From Daphnia pulex (Eukaryota > Arthropoda > Branchiopoda > Diplostraca > Daphniidae): a DNA stretch of 64,000 nt. The DNA lies in NCBI RefSeq assembly GCF_021134715.1, contig NC_060018.1, positions 2,232,001 to 2,296,000 on the forward strand, read 5' to 3'. This document shows positions 25,780-40,969 of this stretch, piece by piece. The number at the start of each line of letters is the position of its first letter. The first letter of the stretch is position 1. The notes under the pieces are model-generated. The model ran no database searches. It had not been told where the DNA came from and saw nothing but the letters and a program-made list of their open reading frames with translations. The position numbers and the translations under genes are program-made.

Positions 25780-28700
25780 AGGTAGGACAAATCTATCTCT
25801 AGTCTTCCTTGGTGACAATTTTTGGTGGCGTTGGTTATAAATCGTGACAAGTACGGACTATGAGTCTATGATTATTCCCGAGCTATGCCGATGACTAGAA
25901 CACTTTTCTCCTGCCGTTTTTGTTGACTCAGTGTCTCTGCAGATCAGGCTTGTTTTATTTTGTTCCTCACAACTGTCTGTGGGTAAAAATCAAATTCAAA
26001 AATACTTTTAACACTTCAAGTAAAGTGCAAAGAGATTTTTTTTTTTTTTTTACCAAAAGGAACCTGCCGCCATACCGGCACCTCCTCTTTTTTATGCACA
26101 AGGTTTTTTAATCCACTTATAAAATGCATTAAGAATAAAAGGGCTGCCAGAATGAAGTTAAACATCAGACTTGAAAAAGAAAAGAAAAGAAACAGAAAAA
26201 ATATTTGTTTTTTTTTATGTGCCCTTGTATAAGTAGTCGTTTGGAAAAGCGGGATTGTTTCCATCTCGTCTTTATTCACGACGTAGACGTTCCCGGTGCT
26301 CTTTTTCTGGCTGGGTCTACAAACTGCGTGTTAATTTGGTTGGTCCCTCGATATTATAATGTGTATTTTGTCAAAGAAAAGAGGACAATATCTCGACCCT
26401 ATCCTATTATCTACCTCGAATATCCTCGACTCATTCTTTTCTTCGGGAAATGTAATGAAAAGCCCGTTTTTATTTTTCGTTGACTATTGTTATGTAGTAG
26501 ACTTAGGTTCATTAGAAAATGATAAGGACTAGACACAAGAGACTATCAAAGCCACACCTATTCTTCTCTGATGTCTATAGGCCCGTCCTCTCTCTTTTGT
26601 GTTTCCCTTATTCTCCAGGATAAGAAACGATTTAATAGTCACACTTAAAGGATAGAAACAGAGATTCTTTGTAATTTAGTTTTTTTTCCCGGCTCTTTCA
26701 CTGGAGGTCCTGTCGTGGCCGATCGGTTGTTAAAGAGCCCGAGATGCTCCGCTTCACTTGCCCGGGCTCTTGAGTTGACGTTTGACGATTCATTCCCGGC
26801 GCCCTTCAATGTTTTCTCAGAGACTGAAAACAAAACGAAATCTCAGACCGATTCTCTCTTAATTACAAACAAAAAAGAGAAAGAGGCGCCAGCGCTTCCG
26901 GAGCTAGTATTTTGTCTGTAAAAAACCCAAAAAAACGAGCTTCATTGATTCAAAAGAAGTCCTTGCAGAAATAATGTATTTAAGAGATAGAGAGAGAGAC
27001 CCCCCTGGATGTTGTCGCCGTGGTCGTAGGGTTTTCAATGCACTTTGGCTGACTTAACACATAAAATCTCATCACTCGATGATAAAAGGATGTCTGTGCC
27101 CTCCTCTTTCTCGGTGCGTGGATGAGACTTTTGATTGTTTTGCGGATCCAGCACAGGCCCGTCATAATCATTTCACGCCGGGTGATGCGCCGATGTTTCC
27201 CAGAAAAATGGCATCAGCACTTTCAGAGTCTATATAGGCTTAATAAGTCTTACCTCCTTTTGTTTTTCCCTTTTTTGGGGTTTAATTCATTCAGTTTTCT
27301 AATGCTTTCCTCCTACACTCATTTTCGTCAATGAAAGGGGGGAAAAACTTGACGAGCTGAAGACAAGGACCAACTGCGGAGCAACAACAATAGGCCACCT
27401 ACAGCATAGTTAATTTCCACCAATCCGGCAGCTACAAATTCTTCTTGAACGTTAGTCTTTCTCTTTCTTTTTTTGTTTTTTTGGCAGAGGCAGTCAGATG
27501 GAAGACATAGTAGTCAGCAACATTTGGGCGAGTGCGTAGAAATCCAGCCAAGCCTCTTCTAACAATAATAAAACACAGCATGACATACGAGGGACAAGAA
27601 AAAGAAAAGGGAGAATATAACGCGCGTATGAAATTACGGAGCCACGGGTGGAGTCGAGAGATATGATAGTGAGCTCTACTTCTCCTTTATTTATTCCGTT
27701 TTGGGTCTATAAAATAGCGTGCAACACTCGACACGGACCCCACCTGATGCCACAGGTGAGTTTGGGGGGAAAGAAAAGAAAAAAGATCCAAGTCAATTCT
27801 CAGTGTTTAACCTCCACGCGTTTATCTTCTTGATACCCCAACACAGAAACGCGGGTTGCTGCCTGGCTTTCGCACTGGATGGACTCTGGTGTTGTGTGGA
27901 CCCCCACACGCGTTCTACCGTATAGTATAGATCGATCCTTTGGCTTTTGTTATGCTGCTGCTGCTGCTATGCACAGGCGTGTAATTACTCTTGCCTTTCA
28001 TTATATATTGAAGAGCCTCTATCATTTGCCCGTACGCATGAAAAGAGAAAGAGAAGAGAAACACGCGGATGGATATAAGACACATCACGGGGGTGCCTTT
28101 CGTATAGATCGTCAGGGCGTGCGCTGCCACCATAACGCTGCCATCATTGCCCTTTTTTTCTTCTTTCTCCTCCAATCCTTTTGTCCGGTAGCTTTTTTTT
28201 TCTCACCTGGACGTGCTGCTGGCCACCACCACCAGCACCACCACCAGCACACACGTATTATACATCCGTGTTTTTCTCTGTGCTCAACCCCATGGGGTTC
28301 AACACACAGAGTTTCTAATTACACGCTCCCAACCAATTAAGGTGAATATGTTTTCAAAAGCTTTGTGAGGTTGTGTTGTTGCTTTGCTTGGCACTTAGAC
28401 ACATTTACAGTCGCCGGAGAGTGGAAGATGGAATGGAATAGAACAGAAAAAAAAAGTAGGTGCGGTGTTATTAGGCTGCAGTCTATATAGGATGCAGCAG
28501 AGGTGCAAAGAAGGTTGGAAATCGGTGGGGGGAAAGAAGCCAAGCTTAGTGATTATTAACAATAATAATAATAAAAGAAAAAAGAAAAAGAATGAGATTA
28601 GACGGAGGAGCGGCGAGAAAGGAGCGCCGCATTTGGAGAAACGATCACACCACTTTCTAGAAATGCAAAGGGAAAAAAAATAAAAAAATCCCCGACTAAC

Positions 28701-30609
28701 TTATCGTTCTTCTGTATATAGTTTGTCCATTCGGCATCTGACTCTTTTTCTTTTTTTTTTCTTTTCTCCCCTGAACGTGAAAAATAATCAAACCGACCCA
28801 TCAACCAGATGGCTTCAATCTCATTATCAAAAGAGTTTTTAATCTGTTTTCGGCTCTGCGACTATAACATGTATATACATCATCAGATACATATCTGATG
28901 GCTTATACATAGTTAGAAATGCGGCGGCAATATAACGTTAGAGGCATCAGCAGGCGGACTGGCCAACCGGTAAAAGAGGCGTTACCCGGTGAATTTCAAA
29001 AAAGATAACTATCCAAATATCCATAATACAGCGGATCCAAATTAGCTATAGACTCTCTTTTTTTTTCTCTTTCTCTTATCTCGAAATGCCGATATCTCAT
29101 ATCGAAAAGGTAAAGTTTTCATTCTTTTCGACTTCTCCTGCGCCATCATTTGAATCGATTAGCCAGTTGCTGCGGGAAGGTGTGCGGGGAATCAATTACA
29201 TTACCATATAGTCGAATCGGAAACCCACACACACACAGAAACTTTTACACGGCTGCTGCTGCTGCTGATGCTCTTTCCCTTTTCTTTTTCTCCAAAAAGT
29301 CTAAACGATGGTAATAATGCTAACACGGCGGCCCGTTAGATATGTTCAGACCTTCTCTCCCGCGTTCAAGTCTCTCGCTGGCAGCAGTCGGTGGTGTAGG
29401 CTTAATGTCGAAAGACCTACAGCACCGCCTCGCCCAGCCTATTGGTCTGATGTTGGGATTCGAATTGATTCCCCCGGATGCTTTTTTTTTCTTTATATAT
29501 AAGAAGATTTCCCCCCGCGTCTGACAAGGTGAATCTCATTTTAATTGAAGGCAGTCCTTCATTGTCTCGGCCGCGGCATAATGAAGTCTCCGCCGACGAC
29601 GAATGAGCTTCAAATTATACAGAGGCAAGTCGATGGCGGGGCTTAATCAATGGACTCACACAGAGCGACGCTATACTATACAACAGCAAAGAGAGAGAGA
29701 GAGAGAGAGAGCAGAGCCGGAGCTGCTCCTTGTTGTTTCTACATGTGTGGTGCGCCGCCGAGTTGCCCACCCATTAGCATATAATGTATTGAAATTACAG
29801 GCGCCAAAGTCCCGCGATTGGTCATCCATCATCTAAAGTGATCGACCCAGCGGTACACATTCCCCCCATCAGCGGTGTGTGTGTGTGTGTGTGCAGCAAC
29901 AACAACAACCAACAACCGAAGGCTCTTCTCTCTCTCTCTCTTTCTCGAGATGGATCAAAAAAAGGGAAACAACCAAAAAGAAAACAACCGAAATTATTTA
30001 TTAAAAGGAGAGAATTTAAAGAAAAATATAAGAAACTGCTGATGGAGGGGCGAGAGAGAAAAAGAGCGGACCAACCAACCAACCAGCGTGTATACATATA
30101 TTTGATCTGAAAGTGTGTGTGTGTGTACATACAACAACAACAAGAAAAACGAATTATTAATTTATGGTCGAATGCAACAAAAAGGGTCGGCGGCGGCGAG
30201 CGTGCTGTGTGTGTGTGTGGACGTTGCCTACCGCAGCGTTTTTCCGTGTGTTCACGCCTGTGTGTGTGTGTGTGTGTCTGTCTGTCGGTCTGTGCGTATC
30301 TCCGTGTGCGTCTGTGTTTGAGGAGGCGAGAATATATACATACATCAAAGGTGGGAGGCCGGAGGAAGCGTGTAATCAACCAAATTGCAAGGTGGTAGTT
30401 TTTTTCTTTCTTATTTCTTTTTTCTCCAGTTGTTATTTCTGGCCGAATAAAAAGAAATAAAGGAGAAAGATGGAGACTGTTGGCTGTATTATATAATAAG
30501 AGTCGAAGAAACAAGATGGAACCGGCGAATCGGCCGACCATAGGACGACTAGTATATCGAGAAGAATATATAAGAAAACAAAAACCAACACATTCTCTTA
30601 TTATTATCA

Positions 30610-30634
30610 TTTTTTTTTTTGGGGGGGGGGGGGG
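30610..30634. repeat. T11-G14 homopolymer junction
   Basis: A run of 11 T passes directly into a run of 14 G, followed by TTG repeats. Runs of G this long can form G-quadruplexes and are prone to length error in assembly. Confidence 0.8.
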
Positions 30635-31319
30635 TTGTTGTTGTTGTTTCGGTCGATTCCCAAATCAGAATTTTCTCTTTTTTTTTCTTCTTTTTATGAC
30701 ATTTGGCTGTTAGTATTGTGCGCATACAATAAGAAGCCGGCGCGCTTATGTGATGGGAGGAGTGGTCACGTGGTCGCGGCGGGCGGATTTCGGTCTCTTT
30801 TGACTCCGCTCTCAAATGGTTATATGGCGTGCAAGAAATCAACTTTTTTTTTCTTTTCTGGACCTCTTCACCTTTCTCTATCTCTCCGACTCTCTCGTTC
30901 GCTCAAGCTCTTTTCTATACCTCTCGCTCACTTGTTGCTTAACCTGCACACCCTCTCCTTTTTTTTCCACCTGTAGGATATACGTAGACGCGGCCAGCTC
31001 TTGATTTACAATTCGGAATGCGTTTTCTCGTTCTGAGGGAGGCCTCATCATCATCACAATCTCTCAGCTTCGGCAGTCGAATGTTATCGTGTTGCTCTCG
31101 GTTGTCCCTCGCTCATCCTACCTTTTCTCCCTCTACACAATATGCCGCCCAGCTTATCATCATCATCTCGTATCATCCCGGCTATTCATTATTCTATTAA
31201 ACGTACCAACACCGCCGCTCGGCCGCAACCACCGCCGCCGCAATGGAAATGGAATTGTGTCGTTACATAATGTTAGAGAGTGACGACTGAGATGGAAGAA
31301 GAAGAAGACTACACGGTTG

Positions 31320-31340
31320 TTTTTTTTTTTTTTTTTTTTT
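31320..31340. repeat. 21-T homopolymer
   Basis: An uninterrupted run of 21 T, seen directly. It could be the poly-A tail scar of a minus-strand retroposition, but I see no retrogene body or target-site duplication next to it. Confidence 0.8.
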
Positions 31341-31790
31341 CAATAATCGCGATTTTTATTTTCGTCTTCCAGCGGGGGGAGGATTCGTGTGCGGTTGTTC
31401 ATAGGGGCGCTAGAGAAATTCACGGGTGAATGGAGTCGCAGCGGCTGGGAAATTCACAGCTCTTCTAATGCCACCGCCGTTGTTGTTGTTGCTGTTGTTC
31501 TCATATTCGTGCCTATTCCGCTATGTGTACACGTAATGACACGTCTCTCTCTCTATACGTAACACAGATATCACATTCCCGCCCGTGTGATGCCCCATCA
31601 TGGTGGCAACCCTCTCTCTCTGCAGGTGTCAATCTCGAATGAATGATATTGCGGCCAGCCGCTGACAACGTGTCTGACACATTCGTACATTCACACAACT
31701 ACTAGTTGCCTCTTGTGTGCTGCCTGTCATTAACCTGAGATGGGCTCCCAGCAGACAGACCCCATTTCCATCAGCACAAGTATAGGACTG

Positions 31791-31973
31791 CTACCCAGTT
31801 CTTGTTGAATGGATATAAAGGAACATTTGTCTATTATTTTTATGGGTGCCCAACATTTTTTGTTTGATGGCAGTGGCAATAGGAATATCCTGTAAGGCCT
31901 TTGTACAAATGTAATTCACTTTATTTCTCAATTCTTTGGTAGTTCTTTCAAATTCCTTGTAGAACTTATTGGG
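31791..31973 (-). pseudogene. Unidentified 60-codon open frame without ATG
   Basis: A frame open between two TAG codons encodes 60 residues of balanced, lysine-rich composition, including KFYKEFERTTKELRNKV and LQDIPIATAIKQKM. It sits in a non-repetitive patch and has no initiating ATG. There is a palindrome GTTCAATTGAAC just to the right (about 32007-32018). I do not recognise the family. It could be a coding remnant of a mobile element or chance. Confidence 0.15.
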
Positions 31974-34757
31974 CTATGGGCTGTGTGCCTATAATAATTT
32001 ACGGAGTTCAATTGAACCAACCCCCAAAAGTTGATTAGATTGAGGAATAAGCGGAGGGATATATAGCTACAGAATAATTCCGAAAGGGAGAAAACATATT
32101 CCTTTAGTCATAGCTCTAATGTATTTTTAAATATTTTCATAGCATCGTCCGACTGACCGCGTAACGAATCGTAAACGAGCCGCAGTTATTCTTTATCCCT
32201 TTTTTCTTCTTTCTCTCCATACATTTATTATAGAGAGAGGCTTCAAGAATAGGAGAGGAAACAACAACAACCCAAAAAATCCGATCGCGTGAACAGTTTG
32301 AATTGTGTCTTGTATTTATATCGAATCGTGGTGCGCGCGGCGTTTGAATTGCCGTGCAGTTTGCCACCACCATCCCGGCACCAGACTCTTATATATTTAT
32401 TTTTTATTTCTCTTTACTTTTACTGGTCGGCATTCTTGATGTTATTCCAGAAAAAAAAAGAAGGACCCACCGGCCATCATCCCGTGTTTATAGGACTGAT
32501 GTATAGGTACGGCGTAATTGTAAAAGGAAAACAACAAAAAAAGTCCCAGAAAACGAAGAAAGACGCGCCATCAGCCAACCGACCAACCACGAAAATGGAA
32601 TCTTCTTGATTCGTGTATCTTCGCTGCCGAGGAGGAGGATGAATAATCATTCTTAAACATATAACTGTTCAAAGAAATAACACCCCCGACATCAGTTTTC
32701 AAAAGTGATGTGTGCTGCGCCGTATACTAGCGTTGCCCCGAACGAGAGCGCCGCTCAGCCGCTAACGAACTGTTGCACGGTCGTCGCGGCAGGTGCGCAA
32801 ATGGGAGTTGCACACAGAGAGAGAGAGATGGCATGGATTGTTGGAATGCTCGAGGAAATGATAATGGCCCACTGCGTCCGCCCATTTGATAAAATAATAA
32901 CATAAATATAATTCTTCGAAATAATAATAAAATTCATGTATATAGTCGTGCGTGATGTTGGGTTTCTTTTTTTGGGTAGACTCTCTCATCTCTCTTCGAG
33001 AATAAGAAAGAAAGAAAAAATGAAGCTGAAGGATATGGACATGAAAGACCCCCCGCAGAGGTATTCACACTTGGGCGTGCGACGCGTACATACAGGGCGC
33101 TGCTTCATCTCTATTGTGTGTACAGCATCTGCGAGGGCAGGCCAGCAAATATTTGAACCTCTCGTTTTTCTGGTTCTCTTTCCCGGAGACATACTGGTGC
33201 TGATTTCCCCCCTGATGCATTTGAATTCTCTATAGGTAGTTCATTCGGCAATTTCTAATGTATTGGGGGTCGCCTCCAGCATCATTTTCTCGCAGCTTTT
33301 GAGGAGGGGAAAAAGGTGAACAAAACAAAACAAAAAAACCCAAAAAACAATTCAGGGAAAATCTGTGGCGTATATTTATCGATATAGGCCTATGCATTTT
33401 AAGTAGCTGAAAAGGTTAAAAAAATAAACTCTAGTGAATATATATACAAGCTGACGTATTCATTGTGATCGGAAGGTGTCGGCCTTGTGTTACCTTTCTC
33501 CCCAATTCTTTACACGTTTCTCTGAAAATGTTTTGAATGTGTTTTAAGTTTTTTTTTTTCAGAAGGTGCCGAGATTCAATCAACTAGGGTGTGAGGCATC
33601 TGACAGCACTGTTTGGTTATATATGATTTTCTTTTTTTTTTTTTTTGGTTTTCGGCCCTTTTTTCTTTTTAACATAACAACAGCAGCCCCGAAAATTCCC
33701 CCCTTTTTTTCTGTTTTTATTATGATTTTTCATTTTCTTCTTCCCCCTTTTTTTCTTCTAATTTTTTCTTTTTCTTTTGGGCTCAGTTCTCGACCGTGCC
33801 GTGTTGATGGCGAGGGGGATCCTCCCTTGCTCCGCATTTGTGTGTGCATATACATCATAACGCGCACTGGGGCAGGCTCCGTTTTTATTTTCCTTGATGG
33901 GTTACGACCGGTGTAAATAGTTAAGAAACGAGAAAATATACAACGCCGGCCAAAGCAATCAAACGGGCCAGAAAAATCGACACGACCAAACACACTATAA
34001 GGTTAGGTTAGGTTTAGATTGGGGGGGATTTTAGTTCACCTTTTTCTTCTTCAATCCACTTTTTGGAATGGGATTTTGTTTTTTCCAGCCTCGGCCATAT
34101 AATGAGTGTAGAACAAGAGGCCAAAAAGGGGCCCCGTCAGAGGTCAAACCGTGTCGATGGATGCGCAACACTTCTTTCGACGATAGATGCACACGTACAA
34201 ACACTATCCATCTACACATAGGCCTCGTGTTCTTCATCCATTTTTTGGGGGGGGTAAAGTTTCTCTCTTATTTTCTTTCTGATGGGGGGTCAAGAAATCA
34301 AGTGACGGCACGAAACCAATGGACCCAGCACCTCCTTTTTTTTCTTTTTTGCTTTAGATTTCTTTCTCCGACGAAGAAAAAAGGAACAAACCATTTGATT
34401 TGTGATGGTATAACCTGTGGCCGAGGCGCGAGGCATGTCGAATCCTTGGCATTTCCCTCTGATTAACCGCGATATATACTGGACCGGCGGAGGGTGGTGT
34501 CGTACAAATCAGTCCGCGCTCGCGTTCTCTATTGTTATTTTTTTTTTCTTTTTAAACCCCTCTAAGTTTCGAGTGGGGGAGTAGTTATTCCTCTTCTCGA
34601 TCGTCCTCGGCAACATCGAGTACGTAACCGATAAGCGTGTTGCATTATAGACTTCAGGTGGCCCACCCCTGTTGAGCAACACCCTCCAACCCACCTACAA
34701 TCATTGATGGCTGTTAATTGAAGAGCTTCTCGTTGGCTTTTTTACGTTCCCCAATGA
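31974..34757. other. Intergenic DNA, no gene recognised
   Basis: Low-complexity open frames only. A short TTAGG-like stretch (34003-34012, two units) is present but too short to be meaningful. I see no splice-supported coding sequence. Confidence 0.4.
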
Positions 34758-34993
34758 TTAGCTCCGATTTCCTCTTCGATCGGCGATGACCTTAATACGA
34801 ACGGTCACGAATGGTCCAAGGTTTCATTCTTAATTTCATTCGTCCAGTTGGGTCCCTGCGTTTGGGCTTTGTTACGCATCATGCGCAAACGATCGCGCTT
34901 TCTCGGGCCCTCAAGTCTCTTTACATTTATACTATATTTGAAAGATTGAATCGTGGGTTTTTCTAAGTGCCATCTGTTGTAAGGATTTATCAA
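34758..34993. other. Opposed open frames in a non-repetitive patch
   Basis: On plus, a 63-codon frame (34758-34949) includes a hydrophobic stretch SKVSFLISFVQLGPCVWALL followed by a basic RIMRKRSRF, faintly like a membrane helix of XK-related proteins. On minus, the frame 34993-34805 encodes a charged peptide including KRLEGPRKRDRLRMMRNKAQ. Only one strand, if either, can be coding. Neither shows a full set of splice sites that I can pair with another exon. Confidence 0.15.
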
Positions 34994-35563
34994 TGCTAAG
35001 ATTTTCTATGGCGCTCATCGGTTGTTTGGGGTGGTCCTCCATAGAATGGTTGTTTACATCTATCCGCAGCTCTCTAAATTCAACGAATAATAACGCGTCC
35101 AACTCATGAAGTAAAAAAACTCTTCAACAATCAACAATATATTATTATGCAAGACGTTTTTAAGCGTTTTCCGCACGCTTTACTTCTAAATTGAATTATT
35201 GTTCTTCAAATCAAACAGTCAAACGACTGGCGCTATTTCTTGAAGCGCTCCGTTGCCAAGTTTAAATTAAGAATTCTACGCACTCATTAATAGGTCTTTT
35301 TTTTTGCGCCAAGCGGAATGGGCGAATGGCGCAACCGCGCCGCGCAGGTCCCGTGCTCTGAGATCTCGTGAAGCACATCATTCATCTCTTACGTCATGCA
35401 TTAGCCAAAAAAATGTCGACCTTCTTTCACACGCTTGCACATTTCAACTACGTTCTTGAAAAGCATCCCACACAAATCTTGTTTTCAAAGGAAGAATAGA
35501 ACATCAAATTGATGAATATGATTTCGGAACAGTGTATGTAACGTTAAGGAACATTAGTAATTT
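34994..35563. other. Non-repetitive spacer left of PDK1
   Basis: This is compositionally plainer DNA than the preceding 27 kb, with few microsatellites. I see no supported coding sequence. It lies just beyond the 3' end of PDK1 and would contain any transcript tail that runs past the polyadenylation signals at 35569-35609. Confidence 0.35.
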
Positions 35564-35568
35564 TGCAA

Positions 35569-35609
35569 TTTATTTTTACAAGGTTTATCTTTACCACAGA
35601 CTATTTATT
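35569..35609 (-). terminator. PDK1 polyadenylation signals
   Basis: Two AATAAA hexamers lie on the minus strand at 35604-35609 and 35569-35574, just beyond the PDK1 stop codon (35614-35616). The second leaves more room for cleavage and is the likelier functional site, giving a 3' UTR of roughly 60-70 nt. Confidence 0.5.
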
Positions 35610-35613
35610 ATAT

Positions 35614-37683
35614 TCAGTCGTAATAATGTTTTCGAACTTCTTCTAACGCTTTACACCACTCTAATGCAAATCCTTCAGAATCTTCAAGGTAGTATGTTCT
35701 TCCAGGCTTGAAAATAGAATTAAAGAGTTACTTTAAAGAAATGGGGGAAATTGACAAAATGTTCTTACCGTATGAATGTGAAAGTTTTTGAAATTTTTTG
35801 GCTCCGCCTTTAACGTCAAGCCAAAAGGAACTTGTCCTTTCAACACCATATTAGATGGGTCCACATAGTAAAGATTAGGCCCCAGTGTTAGTAAAAACAT
35901 TCTTCGGCGTGAAAATAGACCCTAATGTAGTATAATCATAGTAACAATACATTATGTCATTATGAAGCTGATAAGCTCAATATTATACCTTTCGCTTATC
36001 GATAAGCCCTTGTTTTAAGATGAGCTTTTTATCAACCAAATTGTGCCATTGTGGCTGCGTTTTTTGTTGTTGAAGTAGTCTGGCTTGAAGTTGTTGTTCA
36101 TTTTCTGGAAAATGGATTAAACCCTTTTTTGCGGGTGGAGGAGGCACACTAGTTGTGCTACTTATTGACGAAGATGTTTCTCTAGAAGGTTCTGGGGCGG
36201 ACTTTCGACTTGCGTCTGAGGACTCATCGTTGAGGTGGAGACCAAGTAGTTTGCTCAACTGTTGTCCACTGAGACCTGGTTCTGCGTTTAGGAATTCGGA
36301 CGGATCACTCGCTTCAGACTCCAAATCTACAGTATCCCTGCATTTGCTTGGACAAGGGGGTGTTTTGAGATATAGTGTTTCGAAATCTATGGACTGGAAA
36401 AATCTATGCTGTTTGATGGAAGGGTAGCCACCAAAATCTTGGGCTCCCAACCTTTCTTTTGAATCAATCACCTAAGAAAAATGTTGTTTTTGTAAGTTCA
36501 CACGACAAAAGTATAATCTTCATTGCTTACTAGTAATTTTGAAATAAAATCTTGGGCAACGGACGGGAAAAGAGCGGGATATTCAAATTCCAATTTGAGG
36601 ATTTTCTGGAAGATGGCATATTCACTCCTGGAGGAAGGAACATTTCAAAATAAATTTTGTTAATTAAAAAAGAACCCATTGCACTAATACCTTGCTTGAA
36701 ATGGAGGATTGCCTTCTAGCATTTGATACAATACGCATCCGATCGCCCATAAATCGGATGCTGGTGAAGAACGCTTGTCAGTAAGAATCTCGGGCGACAC
36801 ATATTGTGCTGTTCCAACAAAGCTGCTACGTCGAGCGGTGCCTTCACTAGAATTATCTGCATCTATTCCAGGAACAGATTAATATTTTATATTAATGAGT
36901 ACCTATGTTTAAGTGAAATCGTTTTCCATCCAAAGAAAAGTTTCCCTACCTGGTAAAAATGGAGGTTGGGGTATTATTTTGGCTGAACCAAAATCTGTAA
37001 TGAGAATATGTCTGTGTGTGTCTAGCAATATATTCTCGGGTTTTAGATCCCGGTGAACGACTCCCAATAGGTGCATGTGTTCAACTGCATGGACCAGTTC
37101 TGCAGTATAGAACTGTGCTACTTCTTCATCAAATTTCTCTGCTTTTTGAAGATAGGTTAGTAAATCACCATTTGTAGCACGTGTGAGAACAAAATCTATG
37201 AATACAAGGTGTACAAATTAAAAATCAAGACGAAACATTGTTGAAAAGTAATAAATACTTACATAGTGAACTATGATCATGAAATGTACAATAGAGTCTC
37301 ACAAAAAAAGGAGCTGAGGTTTTAACTTTGTCACTTAAAAGCATCAGAACTTCTTTTTCTCTTTTAACATACTGCTGTTTTTTCTCTCTCATGATGTGAC
37401 GTTTTTCACATACTTTGACTAAAACGAAAATTAATTATATGATAAATTCCTAAAATGTTGATAAGAATAATATTACTTGCAAATTCTTTTCCTGTTTGTA
37501 TATCTTTAGCCAAATAAACCTAAATTAGAATCAGATGTATAAAACAACACTTTGTCTTGAAAAGAAAATGAGAACGACAATACTAACTGTTGAAAAGCTC
37601 CCATCTCCAAGCACACGTCCGAAAATGAAATCATTAGGCCCTTTTTTAGGAACTGTGGATTGATTGTTTGCTTCACTGTTCAT
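35614..37683 (-). CDS. Pdk1: 3-phosphoinositide-dependent protein kinase 1 (PDK1)
   Basis: This is the AGC-kinase master kinase that phosphorylates the activation loops of Akt, S6K and PKC, recruited to membrane PIP3 by its PH domain. Nine exons: 37588-37683, 37477-37519, 37263-37418, 36950-37195, 36691-36862, 36531-36627, 35989-36471, 35769-35921 and 35614-35706. They total 1539 nt (512 aa; human PDPK1 is 556 aa). All introns are GT-AG, 58-87 bp. Kinase motifs in the spliced protein are the Gly loop GDGSFS (26-31), catalytic K48 in FAIK, helix-C E67, HRD 146-148, DFG 166-168 and the activation-loop [15 protein letters not shown] (191-205), with S194 equivalent to human S241. A linker rich in Ser, Pro and Gln precedes the PH domain (about 412-510, [12 protein letters not shown] onward). 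The start ATG follows AAA and matches the short N-termini of the family. It is divergent from Miro. Confidence 0.95.
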
Positions 37684-40735
<3,052 letters not shown>

Positions 40736-40930
40736 TTGACGTCTATCTTCTCTCAAAGAAAGTCTAAAGAAGAATTACCGCATTCATGGTGATCAAGTTG
40801 GAGTGACAAATTTTCGACCGAAGATTATTAGATTCACAAAAAGAATTCACATAAGAAATGAATAACATTATTTGTTACTGATGCGCAGCGTTCCAGTGTT
40901 GTGTAGTGGTAAATAAGTCCATGTTGTTGG

Positions 40931-40942
40931 CCACTAGGTGGC
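40931..40942 (+). promoter_or_regulatory. CTCF-like motif, right of Miro
   Basis: CCACTAGGTGGC, preceded by TTGG, is a full match to the CTCF core and differs at one base from the copy at 37861-37872. It lies about 200 bp after the Miro stop codon. Confidence 0.45.
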
Positions 40943-40963
40943 AAATCTTATTGGGAAAAAGTC

Positions 40964-40969
40964 ATTAAA
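40964..40969 (+). terminator. Candidate Miro polyadenylation signal
   Basis: ATTAAA, the commonest variant signal, lies about 230 nt after the Miro stop codon. I found no closer AATAAA on the plus strand. Confidence 0.35.

Larger units (their letters stand above)
25780..31790. other. Microsatellite-rich intergenic DNA, no gene recognised
   Basis: No gene is supported. This is the most repeat-dense part of the window: ACC/AGC triplets (28226-28250), CTG (29254-29270), GA (29689-29710), GT (29875-29893, 30257-30276), CT (29920-29944), a T11-G14 junction (30610-30634) and a 21-T run (31320-31340). The 262-codon minus-strand frame at 29822-30610 is made of translated GT/CT repeats and is not credible. 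Confidence 0.45.

Noticed and set aside
29822..30610. 262-codon minus-strand frame
   Set aside because: It is built from GT, GA and CT microsatellites read as His-Thr and Arg-Glu strings.
34003..34012. Two units of TTAGG, the arthropod telomere repeat
   Set aside because: Only two perfect units in the middle of ordinary sequence; too short to call an interstitial telomere.
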